A stretch of 64,000 nucleotides of DNA from assembly GCF_029626225.1 (NCBI RefSeq), contig NZ_JARUBP010000001.1, positions 7,688,001 to 7,752,000 on the forward strand, in the 5' to 3' direction. The DNA is from Asanoa sp. WMMD1127 (GTDB lineage: Bacteria; Actinomycetota; Actinomycetes; Mycobacteriales; Micromonosporaceae). Of the stretch, positions 40,558-48,829 are shown piece by piece; the stretch's first letter is position 1; every line of letters starts with the position of its first letter. Under the pieces are notes generated by a model. That model was not told the DNA's origin. It ran no database searches and saw only the letters and a list, made by a program, of their open reading frames with translations. A program made the position numbers and the translations under genes.

Positions 40558-43500
40558 ATGAGGACCGGGCCGGCGCGCTTCCCCTGGGTCGTGGCGATCC
40601 ACTCGTCGGTGGACAGCCCGACTCCCGTGGGCGCCGGCGTCCTGGTCGCACCGGACCGGGTGCTCACCTGCGCGCCGGTCGTACGTTCCGGCGGCCGGCC
40701 GCGCGACGAGCTCTGGGCCGCGTTCCCGCTTGCCGCACAAGGCCGGGTCCGGGTCCGCCAGGTGATCCAGGCCGGCGATCCCGACGTGGTGCTGCTCGCC
40801 CTCGAGGCGCCGGCGCCCGCCGACGTCGAGCCGGCCCGCCTGCGCCTCCCGCCCCTCGACAAGCTCGCCGGGCACCCCTGGTGGTCGTTCGGGTTCCCCG
40901 ACCACGACCCGGCCGGCCGCCCGGCGGAGGGCACGCTCGGCGACCCGCTCGACACCGGCCACGTCCGGCTGGCCAGCGCGGGCCTGGCTCCGGGGTTCGT
41001 CGGCGCGCCGGTGTGGTCACCCGAGTACGCGGCCGTGGTCGGCCTGGTCGTCCAGGCCGCCACGACCGGCGGCGACGGGCGGGCCGTCCCGCTCGCCGAC
41101 GCGGTCCCCGAGCTCAAGCTCGGCGGGCTGGCCGACTGGCGGCTCGCCGACGCCGGCCAGCCCGCGGCCGGCGCCTGGGGCTGGACCCGGGCCGACCGGG
41201 GCGCCCGCTTCCGTGGCCGGACCGCCGTGCTGCGGGTGTTCGGCGACTGGCTCGACCGGCCCGGCCCCGGGGGCCGCCTGCTGGTGGTCACCGGCGCGGC
41301 CGGCGTCGGGAAGTCGGCCGTCCTCGGCCGGTTGGTGACCACCGCCGAGGAGCGGTCCGACGCCGGGGTCGCCTGCGCCGTGCACGCCGCCGGCAAGAGC
41401 GCCCTGGAGGTGGCCACCGAGATCGCGGTCGCGGCGTCGGCCGCCGTGCCGGCGGCGCCCGGCGACCTGCTGGCCCAGCTGCGCGACCGGCTGGCGACCC
41501 GGCCGGACCGGTTCAACCTCGTGGTCGACGCGCTCGACGAGGCGGTGCGGCCGCGGGAGCTGATCCGCACCGTGCTCGTGCCGTTGGCGCGGCACGGTGA
41601 CCTGCTCGGCGCGCGGGTCGTCGTCGCCACCCGGCCCGCCGACGAGCAGGGCGATCTGGTCGCCGAGTTCGGCGCCGACGCCGACGTGGTCGACCTCGAC
41701 TCGGCGGAGCACGTCAGCCTGGCCGACCTCGCCGCCCACGCGCTGGCCACGCTCCGGCAGGAAGGCGAGGTGCGGGCCGACAACCCCTATGCGGACCCGG
41801 CCCGGGCCGAGCCGGTCGCCCGCCGGATCGCGACGCTGGCCGGCGGCAACTTCCTCGTCGCCGGGCTGGTCGCCGGGGCGCACGGGCGCAACGACGCCGA
41901 GGCCGTCGACCCCCACCGGCTGGCCTCGACGGCGACCGTGGCCGAGTCGCTCGACGCCTACCTGGGCGGCGTCTCCCCCGCCGGCGCCACCTCGGCCCGG
42001 CTGGCGCTGACCGCGCTGGCCTTCGCGGAGCCGCCCGGCCTGCCGCTGGCCCTCTGGCGGGTCGCGATCGAGGCGCTCGGCGGCCGGGTCACCGACGAGG
42101 ACCTGGCGGCCTTCGCGGCGGCGACGGGCTTCCTGGTCGAGACCGGCCCGCCGGCGGTGCACCGGCTGCGGCACCGGGCGCTCGGCGAGGCGCTGCTGGG
42201 CGCCCGCGCGACCACCGCCGCCCGGGCCGACGACGAGCGCGACCTGCTCTACTCGTGGATCCGCCACGGGCACGCGACCGGCTGGGCGACCGCACCCGAC
42301 TACCTGCTGCGCTGCCTGGCCCGCCACGCCGAGCGTGCCGGGCTGGTCGACACGCTGCTCAACGACGACGCGTACGTCCTCAACGCCGAGCTCGGTGGCC
42401 TGCTCGCGGTGGCCGAGACGGCCGACACGCGGGAAGGTCGGGCGCGGCTGGAGCTGCTGCGGCGCACGCCGCTGGCCGCGCACGCGGCACCAGCCGAGCG
42501 GGCCGCGCTGTTCTCGGTGGTCGACCGCATCGACCGGGTGGGCAGCGGCCTGCAGGCCGACGAGGCCGCCTACCGGGCCGCCTGGGCGCACACCCCGCCC
42601 CGGCTCGACCCGACCGTCCTGGAAGGACACTCCGACGCGGTGTACGACGTCTGCGCGGTGCCGATGGGCGGGCGCGACTTCCTCGCCTCGGCCGGCGCCG
42701 ACGGCACGGTGCGCCTCTGGGATCCGCTGACCGGCCGGGTGGCGCGGGTGCTGGCCGGCCATCCGGACGGCGTACGCGGCCTGTGGGCGGTCGAGACCGG
42801 CGCAGGGACGCTGCTGGCCACCGCCGGCGACGACGGGACGATCGGCGTCTGGCAGGCGGAGACGGGCGGGCACCTGCGCACGCTGACCGGCCACGACGAC
42901 TGGGTACGCAACCTGTGCGCCGTGCCGGTCCCCGGCGGCCCGACGCTGCTCGCCTCGGCCAGCGACGACCGCACGGTGCGCATCTGGAACCCGGCCGACG
43001 GCACGGCCGTGCACACCCTGACCGGCTTCGGCGGCTGGGCCACCGCGGTCACCCACCTGCCGGTCGGCCAGCACGGGCTGGTCGCGGCGACCGGCCTCGA
43101 CGGCGTGATCGCCCTGTGGGACCCGGTCAGCGGCGCCTGCACGGCCGCGGTCGTCGCGCACGACGGCTGGGCCACCACGCTCTGCGCCGTGCGGGCCGGC
43201 GGCGGGGTGGCGCTGGCGTCCGCGGGCTACGACGGCGTCGTGCGGCTGTGGAACCCGCTCTCCGGTGACCTGCTGGGCGCGATCGACCCGCAGGCCGGGC
43301 CGCTGACCGACCTGTGCACGGTCGAGGTCGACGGCACGGTGCTGCTGACCGCCACCGACGAGAGCGGCGTGCTGCACCTGTGGGACGCCCGCACCGGCGA
43401 GGCCCGGCCCAGCCTGCGCGGCGACGTGAGCTGGATCCGGGCGGTCTGCGCGCTCCGGGTGCGCGACCGCGACCTGCTGGCCACCGCCGGCGACGACGGC

Positions 43501-44433
43501 ACGGTCCGGCTCTGGGACCCGGTCACCCGCCAGCCCGAGTCGGTGCTCGCCGAGGGCCGGATCGGCGCGGTCGCCGCGGTCTGCGCGGTGCCCTGGCGCG
43601 GCGGCGTGGCCGCGGCGTCGACCGGTAGCGAGGGCATCGTGCGGATCTGGGACCCGGCGTCAGGGGCGGCGGTGGCGCGGCTGCCTGTCCGCGACGGCGC
43701 GGTGGGCGCCCTCTGCGCGGTGCCGGACGCCGGCGCCCCGCTGCTCGCGACCGGCGGCGACGACAACGTGGCACGGCTGTGGGACCTGCGCGACGGCGCG
43801 GCCGGGCCCGAGCTGGCCGACCACCACGAGCGGGTCAACGCCGTCTGCGCGCTCGAGGCCGGCGGCCTGGTGCTGGTCGCCACCGGCGCCGACGACGACA
43901 CGGTGCGGCTGTGGAACCCGCGGGACGGCTCGCCGTACGGGGTGCTGCTCGGCCACCGCAGCTGGGTGACCGCGGTGACCACGGTCCGGCTCGCGGGCCG
44001 GGAGCTGCTCGCCTCCGCCGACGAGGACGGCACCCTGCGGCTCTGGGACCTCGACGGCGGCACCCGGTGGCAGCAGCTCGCCCATGCCGACGCGGTCAAC
44101 GCGCTGTGCAGCGTCACCGCCGACGACCGCGACCTGCTGGTGTCCGGCGGCGCGGACGGCACGGTCCGGCTGTGGCACCCGGCCGACGGGCGGCCGCACC
44201 ACGTGCTGGGCGGGCACACGGCCGCGGTGACCGGCGTGACCGCGCTGCCGGCGGGCGACGGGCGCGCGCTGGTGGCGTCCACCAGCCTCGACCGCACGGT
44301 GCGGCTCTGGGAGCCGGTGACGGGCCGCTGCGTACGCGCGATCCCCGTGCACCATCGCGCGCTGTCCTGCGCGTACGCCGGTGGGACCCTGGTGGTGGGG
44401 TTGGACCGCGGCCTGCTCGGGCTCGCCGTCTAG
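40558..44433 (+). CDS. Pseudo-trypsin / NACHT-STAND NTPase / 14x WD40 protein
   Basis: A 1291-residue protein. Residues 1-~195 form a trypsin-like domain with the family's shape (VGAGVLVAPDRVLTCAPVV, DVVLLAL, PGFVGAPVWSPEYAAVVGLV), but the catalytic His is Pro40 and the catalytic Ser is Val148; only Asp76 remains. Residues ~225-560 hold a NACHT/STAND NTPase: Walker A GAAGVGKS (246-253), Walker B VVDALDE (322-328). Residues ~690-1291 carry fourteen WD40 repeats (GTVRLWDP type), enough for two seven-bladed propellers. ATG 40558 follows GGGGAGGAGCG; longer frames are rejected. STAND proteins oligomerise on ligand sensing, and many act in bacterial immunity; here the N-terminal effector position holds an inactive protease. 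Confidence 0.87.
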   Translation: MRTGPARFPWVVAIHSSVDSPTPVGAGVLVAPDRVLTCAPVVRSGGRPRDELWAAFPLAAQGRVRVRQVIQAGDPDVVLLALEAPAPADVEPARLRLPPLDKLAGHPWWSFGFPDHDPAGRPAEGTLGDPLDTGHVRLASAGLAPGFVGAPVWSPEYAAVVGLVVQAATTGGDGRAVPLADAVPELKLGGLADWRLADAGQPAAGAWGWTRADRGARFRGRTAVLRVFGDWLDRPGPGGRLLVVTGAAGVGKSAVLGRLVTTAEERSDAGVACAVHAAGKSALEVATEIAVAASAAVPAAPGDLLAQLRDRLATRPDRFNLVVDALDEAVRPRELIRTVLVPLARHGDLLGARVVVATRPADEQGDLVAEFGADADVVDLDSAEHVSLADLAAHALATLRQEGEVRADNPYADPARAEPVARRIATLAGGNFLVAGLVAGAHGRNDAEAVDPHRLASTATVAESLDAYLGGVSPAGATSARLALTALAFAEPPGLPLALWRVAIEALGGRVTDEDLAAFAAATGFLVETGPPAVHRLRHRALGEALLGARATTAARADDERDLLYSWIRHGHATGWATAPDYLLRCLARHAERAGLVDTLLNDDAYVLNAELGGLLAVAETADTREGRARLELLRRTPLAAHAAPAERAALFSVVDRIDRVGSGLQADEAAYRAAWAHTPPRLDPTVLEGHSDAVYDVCAVPMGGRDFLASAGADGTVRLWDPLTGRVARVLAGHPDGVRGLWAVETGAGTLLATAGDDGTIGVWQAETGGHLRTLTGHDDWVRNLCAVPVPGGPTLLASASDDRTVRIWNPADGTAVHTLTGFGGWATAVTHLPVGQHGLVAATGLDGVIALWDPVSGACTAAVVAHDGWATTLCAVRAGGGVALASAGYDGVVRLWNPLSGDLLGAIDPQAGPLTDLCTVEVDGTVLLTATDESGVLHLWDARTGEARPSLRGDVSWIRAVCALRVRDRDLLATAGDDGTVRLWDPVTRQPESVLAEGRIGAVAAVCAVPWRGGVAAASTGSEGIVRIWDPASGAAVARLPVRDGAVGALCAVPDAGAPLLATGGDDNVARLWDLRDGAAGPELADHHERVNAVCALEAGGLVLVATGADDDTVRLWNPRDGSPYGVLLGHRSWVTAVTTVRLAGRELLASADEDGTLRLWDLDGGTRWQQLAHADAVNALCSVTADDRDLLVSGGADGTVRLWHPADGRPHHVLGGHTAAVTGVTALPAGDGRALVASTSLDRTVRLWEPVTGRCVRAIPVHHRALSCAYAGGTLVVGLDRGLLGLAV

Positions 44434-45179
44434 AAGCGCTCCGCGAGGAAGTCCTCGAAGGTCACGCCGCCGATCGCGTGGTCCGGTGCCAGGTGGGCGC
44501 CCGCCCGGAAGGCCGAGAAGATCCGGCCCGGCACCGCGACACCGACCACCCGGCGCCGGCGGCGGGCCGCCTCCAGGTAGGCCCCGGCCAGCGACCGCGC
44601 CGAGCGCACCTCCGGCCCGCCGATGTCCGGCACGCGCTCCCGCGGCCCGGCGCCCACGTGCTCGACCATGCGGTCCGCGACGTCGTGCACGTCGATCGGC
44701 TGGAAGTCGACGGTGGGCGCGACCAGCACGGGCAGCCGGCGCTGGCTGTGGAACACGCGGTGCAGCAGGCTGTGGAACTGGGTGGCGCGCTGGATCGTGA
44801 ACGGCAGCCCGGAGGTCTCGATCAGCCGCTCGCTCTCGGCCTTGGCGGCGTAGTAGGCGAGCGGGATCCGGTCGACCCCGACGATCGAGATGTAGACGAG
44901 GTGCGGGCCGCCGGACCTGGTCGGGCCGGCGAGGGTCGCGGCGATCAGGCGGGAGGTCGCCTCGACGTCGCCGCGCGGCGCCGTGGCCAGGTGCACGATC
45001 GTGTCCATCCCGGCGACCGCCTGCTGGATGCCCTCGCCGGTGCGCAGGTCGCCGCGGACGGACTGGCCCGGCTGCGGCCGGCGGCTGAGGATCCGCACCT
45101 GATGGCCGGCGTCGCGCAGCTTGCCGACCACCACGCGGCCGAGGTTGCCGGTGGCCCCGGTGACCAGAACGTCGCTCAT
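44430..45179 (-). CDS. NAD(P)-binding NmrA/SDR-like protein
   Basis: A 249-residue atypical short-chain dehydrogenase. The dinucleotide motif is LVTGATGNLGR (5-15), followed by ILSRRPQP, a likely NADP-binding Arg pair. Later motifs are HLVYISIVGVDRIPLAYYAA, KAESERLIETSGLPFTIQRA and DIGGPEV. It matches the NmrA/azoreductase-like family; the Tyr-x-x-x-Lys pair is present as YAAK. The substrate is unknown. Its stop and that of the WD40 gene share the palindromic CTAG, a four-base convergent overlap. Confidence 0.87.
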   Translation of the reverse strand: MSDVLVTGATGNLGRVVVGKLRDAGHQVRILSRRPQPGQSVRGDLRTGEGIQQAVAGMDTIVHLATAPRGDVEATSRLIAATLAGPTRSGGPHLVYISIVGVDRIPLAYYAAKAESERLIETSGLPFTIQRATQFHSLLHRVFHSQRRLPVLVAPTVDFQPIDVHDVADRMVEHVGAGPRERVPDIGGPEVRSARSLAGAYLEAARRRRRVVGVAVPGRIFSAFRAGAHLAPDHAIGGVTFEDFLAERF

Positions 45180-45357
45180 GACCGGATTGTCCCTCTAAAT
45201 TCGGCGGCGCGCCCACCGGTCGGCGGCTGTCAGCCGGTCGATCCGCCTGTTGGGTCCCGGCCACGGGACGTTCATCTGCCGCGCCCGGTCCGCTCGCCAC
45301 TGTGGACGGGCGGGTCGGTCCATCCCGGGCGAGGCCCGCCGCGGCGACACTGGTCCG

Positions 45358-45510
45358 ATGTCCCACCCTTCCCCGGACGGCGCCGCGCCGGACTGGTTCG
45401 CGCGGCTGTCCCCACTCCGCCGGGTCGGCGTGCTCCTCGGTGTCACGCTGGTGCTCTGCCTGCTCGGCGCGGCCGGGTTCGTCGCGCTGCTGCCGGAACC
45501 ACCCCTGTGA
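45358..45510 (+). CDS. Very small membrane protein
   Basis: A 50-residue protein: a soluble N-terminal part (SHPSPDGAAPDWFARLSPLR) and one membrane helix (about 23-45), ending LLPEPPL. Many actinobacteria encode such single-span peptides; no family assigned. It is 55 bases upstream of the DHFR-like gene in the same direction, so the two may be co-transcribed. The start is uncertain because longer in-frame starts exist upstream. Confidence 0.5.
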   Translation: MSHPSPDGAAPDWFARLSPLRRVGVLLGVTLVLCLLGAAGFVALLPEPPL

Positions 45511-45565
45511 GCACCGCCGGCGAATAGGGTCGAAGGGAGCGAAACCCGCCCGGAAGGACCCGGCC

Positions 45566-46183
45566 ATGGAGCTGACGTTGACCACGTTCCTCTCGGTCGA
45601 CGGCGTCATGCAGGGTCCCGGCGCGCCGACGGAGGACACCAGCGGCGGCTTCGCCCGGGGCGGCTGGCTCGTCCCGTACGCCGACGAGGACCTGAACGCG
45701 TTCCTGGCCGAGGTGTTCGACCGGGCCGACGCGTTCCTGCTGGGCCGGCGCACCTACGAGATCTTCGCGGCCTACTGGCCACAGGTGACCGACGAGACCG
45801 ACCCGATCGCGAGCCGGCTCAACAGCCTGCACAAGTACGTGGCGTCGCGCTCGCTGGCGGCCACCGACTGGACGCCGGCCACGGTGATCTCCGAGGACCT
45901 CGCCGACGCGGTGGCCACGCTCAAGGAGCGACCCGGCCGCGAGCTCCAGGTGCACGGCAGCGGCGAGCTCGCCCGCTTCCTGATGTCGCACGACCTGATC
46001 GACGCGTACCGGCTGCTGGTCTTCCCGGTCGTGGTCGGCGACGGGACGCGGCTGTTCGACGTGATGGGCCTCCCGACCGGGCTGGAGCTGGTGCACCACC
46101 GGACCACCGCCGTCGGCACGGTGATCAACGTCTACCGGCCGACCGGGCGGGCGGCCTACGGCGAGTTCCCGCTGCCCGACTGA
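45566..46183 (+). CDS. Dihydrofolate reductase-like (RibD C-terminal domain) protein
   Basis: A 205-residue protein of the RibD_C/DHFR superfamily: LTTFLSVDGVMQGPGAPTED, FLLGRRTYEIFAAYWP, KYVASRSLA, ELQVHGSGELARFLMSHDLI and FPVVVGDGTRLFD. Members use NADPH and reduce pterin- or pyrimidine-like substrates; this small stand-alone form has no proven substrate. ATG 45566 follows GGAAGGACC. The 3' end overlaps the convergent sirtuin gene by 28 bp. Confidence 0.9.
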   Translation: MELTLTTFLSVDGVMQGPGAPTEDTSGGFARGGWLVPYADEDLNAFLAEVFDRADAFLLGRRTYEIFAAYWPQVTDETDPIASRLNSLHKYVASRSLAATDWTPATVISEDLADAVATLKERPGRELQVHGSGELARFLMSHDLIDAYRLLVFPVVVGDGTRLFDVMGLPTGLELVHHRTTAVGTVINVYRPTGRAAYGEFPLPD

Positions 46184-47010
46184 GCGAGGGTCAGCGCCCG
46201 GGACAGCGCCGGCAGCACGGTGCCGAGCGGGGCGTCGACCTTGACGGCGGCGTACGGGTCGCCCCGGGTCTCGCCCTGGTTGACGATCGCGACCGGGATG
46301 CCCAGCTTCGCCGCCCGCAGCACGAACCGGCGCCCGGACATCACCGTCAACGACGAGCCGAGCACGAGCAGCGCCCGCGCGTCGGCCACGGCCGCGAAGC
46401 AGTGGTCGACCCGCTCCACCGGCACGCTCTCGCCGAAGAAGACCACGTCGGGCTTGAGCAGGCCGGCCCGGCAGCGCAGGCAGTCGACCGGCCGGAACGC
46501 CTCGACCGCGGCGTCGTCGAGGTCGACGTCGCCGTCCGGGTTGACGCCCAGCACGAGCGCGGCAAAACCGGGGTTGGCGGCCCGCAGCCGGGCGGCCAGC
46601 TCGGTCCGCGTGGTGGTCTGGCCGCAGCCGAGGCAGACCACCCGGTCGATGCTGCCGTGCAGCTCGACCACGTTGCGGGCGCCGGCCGCCTGGTGCAGGC
46701 CGTCGACGTTCTGGGTGAGGATCGCCGACACGAGCCCGGCCCGCTGCAGCGCGGCGACGGCCTGGTGGCCGGCGTTGGGCTCGGCCCGGTCCATCACCTG
46801 CCAGCCGACGTGGCTCCGGGCCCAGTATCGCCGGCGGGCGGCCGCGTCCCGGGTGAAGGTCTGGTAGGTCATCGGCGCGAACTTCCGGGCCGCCCCGGTG
46901 GGGCCGCGGTAGTCGGGTATGCCGGATTCGGTGGACAGGCCGGCGCCGCTCAGCACGGCGACGCCGCCCCCGGCCACCAGGTCGGTCAACGCGGACAACG
47001 GGTCGGGCAC
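46156..47010 (-). CDS. Sir2-family NAD-dependent protein deacylase
   Basis: A 284-residue sirtuin. NAD-binding motifs: GAGLSTESGIPDYRGPTGAA, TQNVDGLHQAAGARNVVELH with the catalytic His, and LVLGSSLTVMSGRRFV. A zinc ribbon is present as CLGCGQ and CLRCRAG. The product is cytosolic and removes acyl groups from lysines using NAD. The start is GTG 47010. Its 3' end overlaps the DHFR-like gene by 28 bp on the opposite strand, and it lies 14 bases after the VOC gene, so it is likely in one operon with it. Confidence 0.92.
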   Translation of the reverse strand: MPDPLSALTDLVAGGGVAVLSGAGLSTESGIPDYRGPTGAARKFAPMTYQTFTRDAAARRRYWARSHVGWQVMDRAEPNAGHQAVAALQRAGLVSAILTQNVDGLHQAAGARNVVELHGSIDRVVCLGCGQTTTRTELAARLRAANPGFAALVLGVNPDGDVDLDDAAVEAFRPVDCLRCRAGLLKPDVVFFGESVPVERVDHCFAAVADARALLVLGSSLTVMSGRRFVLRAAKLGIPVAIVNQGETRGDPYAAVKVDAPLGTVLPALSRALTLAQSGSGNSP

Positions 47011-47024
47011 CCGTCCATGGTGCC

Positions 47025-47732
47025 TCAGGGGGCGAAGGCGCAGAACTCGTTGCCCTCGGGGTCGGCCATGATCCACCACGAGATGTCGTCGTCGGGCTCG
47101 CGCAGGACGGTGGCGCCGGCCGCCACCAGCTCGCCCGGATCGGCGGCGGTGAGGTCGACGTCCCAGTGCAGCCGGTTCTTGACCGTCTTCCGCTCGGGCA
47201 CCGGGTCGAAGACCCAGTAGTCCCACGGGAAGCCGGCCGCGCCGACCACCGAGGCGGCCCCGCCGCCGCCGGCCTCGACCCGCCCGCCGGTCACCGACGC
47301 CCACCAGGCCGCCTGGGCGACCGGGTCGGCGGAGTCGACCACGAGCTCGTAGACCTCGACGGCGGCCGGGGACGCGCCCGCCCGGGGCGGGAACGCGTCG
47401 AACAGGTTGCCCTCCGGATCGGCCAGCACCCACCAATGGATCTCGGCGTCGGGCACGCGGACGATCCGGGCGCCGGCCGCCACCAGCGGCGCCGGGTCGG
47501 CGACCGGCAGCCGCAGGTCGAGGTGGACCCGGGTCTTGCCGACCCGCGGCTCGGGCACCGGGTTGACCCACATCGAGAAGTCGCCGGGCCGGACGCCGTC
47601 GATCCGGGGCGGCTTGCCGTCGTCCTCGACCAGCGTGCCGCCGAGCACGGTCGCCCAGAAACGGGCGAGCGCCGGCGCGTCGTCGGCGTCGAGGCAGATG
47701 TCCTTCACGGCCACGATACTCACGGCGGTCAT
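47025..47732 (-). CDS. Two-domain VOC (glyoxalase-fold) protein
   Basis: A 235-residue protein with two tandem vicinal-oxygen-chelate domains. Each half shows a central pattern (RVHLDLRLPVADPAPLVAAG; HWDVDLTAADPGELVAAGAT) and a glyoxalase_6-like ending WWVLADPEGNLFDAF or WWIMADPEGNEFCAF. These DPEGNxF motifs carry possible metal-binding Glu. Substrate unknown. ATG 47732 is used; the longer frame upstream would run through the 30-bp palindrome at 47751-47814. Confidence 0.85.
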   Translation of the reverse strand: MTAVSIVAVKDICLDADDAPALARFWATVLGGTLVEDDGKPPRIDGVRPGDFSMWVNPVPEPRVGKTRVHLDLRLPVADPAPLVAAGARIVRVPDAEIHWWVLADPEGNLFDAFPPRAGASPAAVEVYELVVDSADPVAQAAWWASVTGGRVEAGGGGAASVVGAAGFPWDYWVFDPVPERKTVKNRLHWDVDLTAADPGELVAAGATVLREPDDDISWWIMADPEGNEFCAFAP

Positions 47733-47750
47733 TCTGCTCCTACGCAGGCT

Positions 47751-47814
47751 TTGCTCTGCAGCCAAATACGCAACACCCCGCAGCCGGGGTGTTGCGTATT
47801 TGGCTGCAGAGCAA
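47751..47814. repeat. Perfect 30-bp palindrome with four-base loop
   Basis: Arms 47751-47780 and 47785-47814 are exact reverse complements over 30 bases (starting TTGCTCTGCAGCCAAATACG), with loop CAGC. It lies in the 128-bp divergent region between the VOC and DrrA-like genes, where a terminator would not be expected. It may be an extragenic palindromic repeat, a cruciform regulatory site or a small mobile element. Confidence 0.9.
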
Positions 47815-47860
47815 GGGTGACCGGGCATACTGGCAGCTTTCGTCCGGATACGGTGGGCTG

Positions 47861-48829
47861 ATGGCGGATGCGATCATCGCCGAGCGGCTGGGCAAGACCT
47901 ACGGCTCCGTGGCGGCCGTGGTCGACCTCGACCTCACCGTGCCCGAGGGCACCGTGTTCGGGCTGCTCGGGCCGAACGGCGCCGGCAAGACCACGACCGT
48001 GCGCATGCTGACCACGCTGATCACGCCGACGTCCGGGCGGTGCGAGGTCGGCGGCATCGACGTGATCGGCCACCCCGACAAGGTGCGCCGGATCATCGGC
48101 GTATCGGGCCAGTACGCGGCCGTCGACGACTACCTGACCGGCTACGAGAACCTGGAGATGGTCGGCCGGCTCTACCACCTCGGCCGTCGGAAGGCGCGGC
48201 AGCGGGCCAAGGACCTGCTCGCGCAGTTCGACCTCGAGGACGCGGCGGACCGCCCGGCCAAGACCTACTCCGGCGGCATGCGGCGGCGGCTCGACCTCGC
48301 CGGGGCGCTGGTCGTACACCCGCCGGTGATCTTCCTGGACGAGCCGACCACGGGACTCGACCCGCGCAGCCGGCTGGGCATGTGGGGCGTGATCAGCGAC
48401 CTGGTCAAGGCCGGCTCGACGCTGCTGCTCACCACGCAATATCTGGAGGAGGCCGACCGCCTCTGCGACGACATCCTGGTGATGGACCACGGGCGCGGCA
48501 TCGCGCGCGGCACGGCGGCCCAGCTCAAGTCGCAGATCGGCGGCGAGCGGCTGGCGGTGACGGTCGAGCACGACGAGGTCGCGACCGCGGCCGACGTGCT
48601 GCGCTCGGTCGGCATCGGCGAGCCTGAGGTCGACGAGGAGGCGCGCGGGATCACGGTGCCGATCGACCGCGGCACGGCGGCGCTGGTGGAGGCGGTGCGC
48701 AAGCTTGACGCCGCAGACATCACGCCGGTCGACATCGAGATCCGCAAGCCGACGCTGGACGACGTGTTCCTCAAGCTCACCGGTCAGCCGGCCGAGGAGC
48801 AGCAGGCCGAGACCGGGGGTACGCCGTGA
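47861..48829 (+). CDS. DrrA-type ABC-2 exporter ATP-binding protein
   Basis: A 322-residue ATPase of the daunorubicin-resistance class: Walker A GPNGAGKTT, signature SGGMRRRLDLAGAL, Walker B VIFLDEPTTGLDP, H-loop TTQYLEEADRLCDD. The C-terminal DrrA extension ends PTLDDVFLKLTG. With the DrrB-like protein it should export a hydrophobic drug or lipid; ligand unknown. GTGA overlap joins it to the permease gene. Confidence 0.9.
   Translation: MADAIIAERLGKTYGSVAAVVDLDLTVPEGTVFGLLGPNGAGKTTTVRMLTTLITPTSGRCEVGGIDVIGHPDKVRRIIGVSGQYAAVDDYLTGYENLEMVGRLYHLGRRKARQRAKDLLAQFDLEDAADRPAKTYSGGMRRRLDLAGALVVHPPVIFLDEPTTGLDPRSRLGMWGVISDLVKAGSTLLLTTQYLEEADRLCDDILVMDHGRGIARGTAAQLKSQIGGERLAVTVEHDEVATAADVLRSVGIGEPEVDEEARGITVPIDRGTAALVEAVRKLDAADITPVDIEIRKPTLDDVFLKLTGQPAEEQQAETGGTP

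Noticed and set aside
41017-43377. Long minus-strand open frame opposite the WD40 gene
   Set aside because: Low-complexity shadow of GC-rich coding sequence; the plus frame has clear domains.
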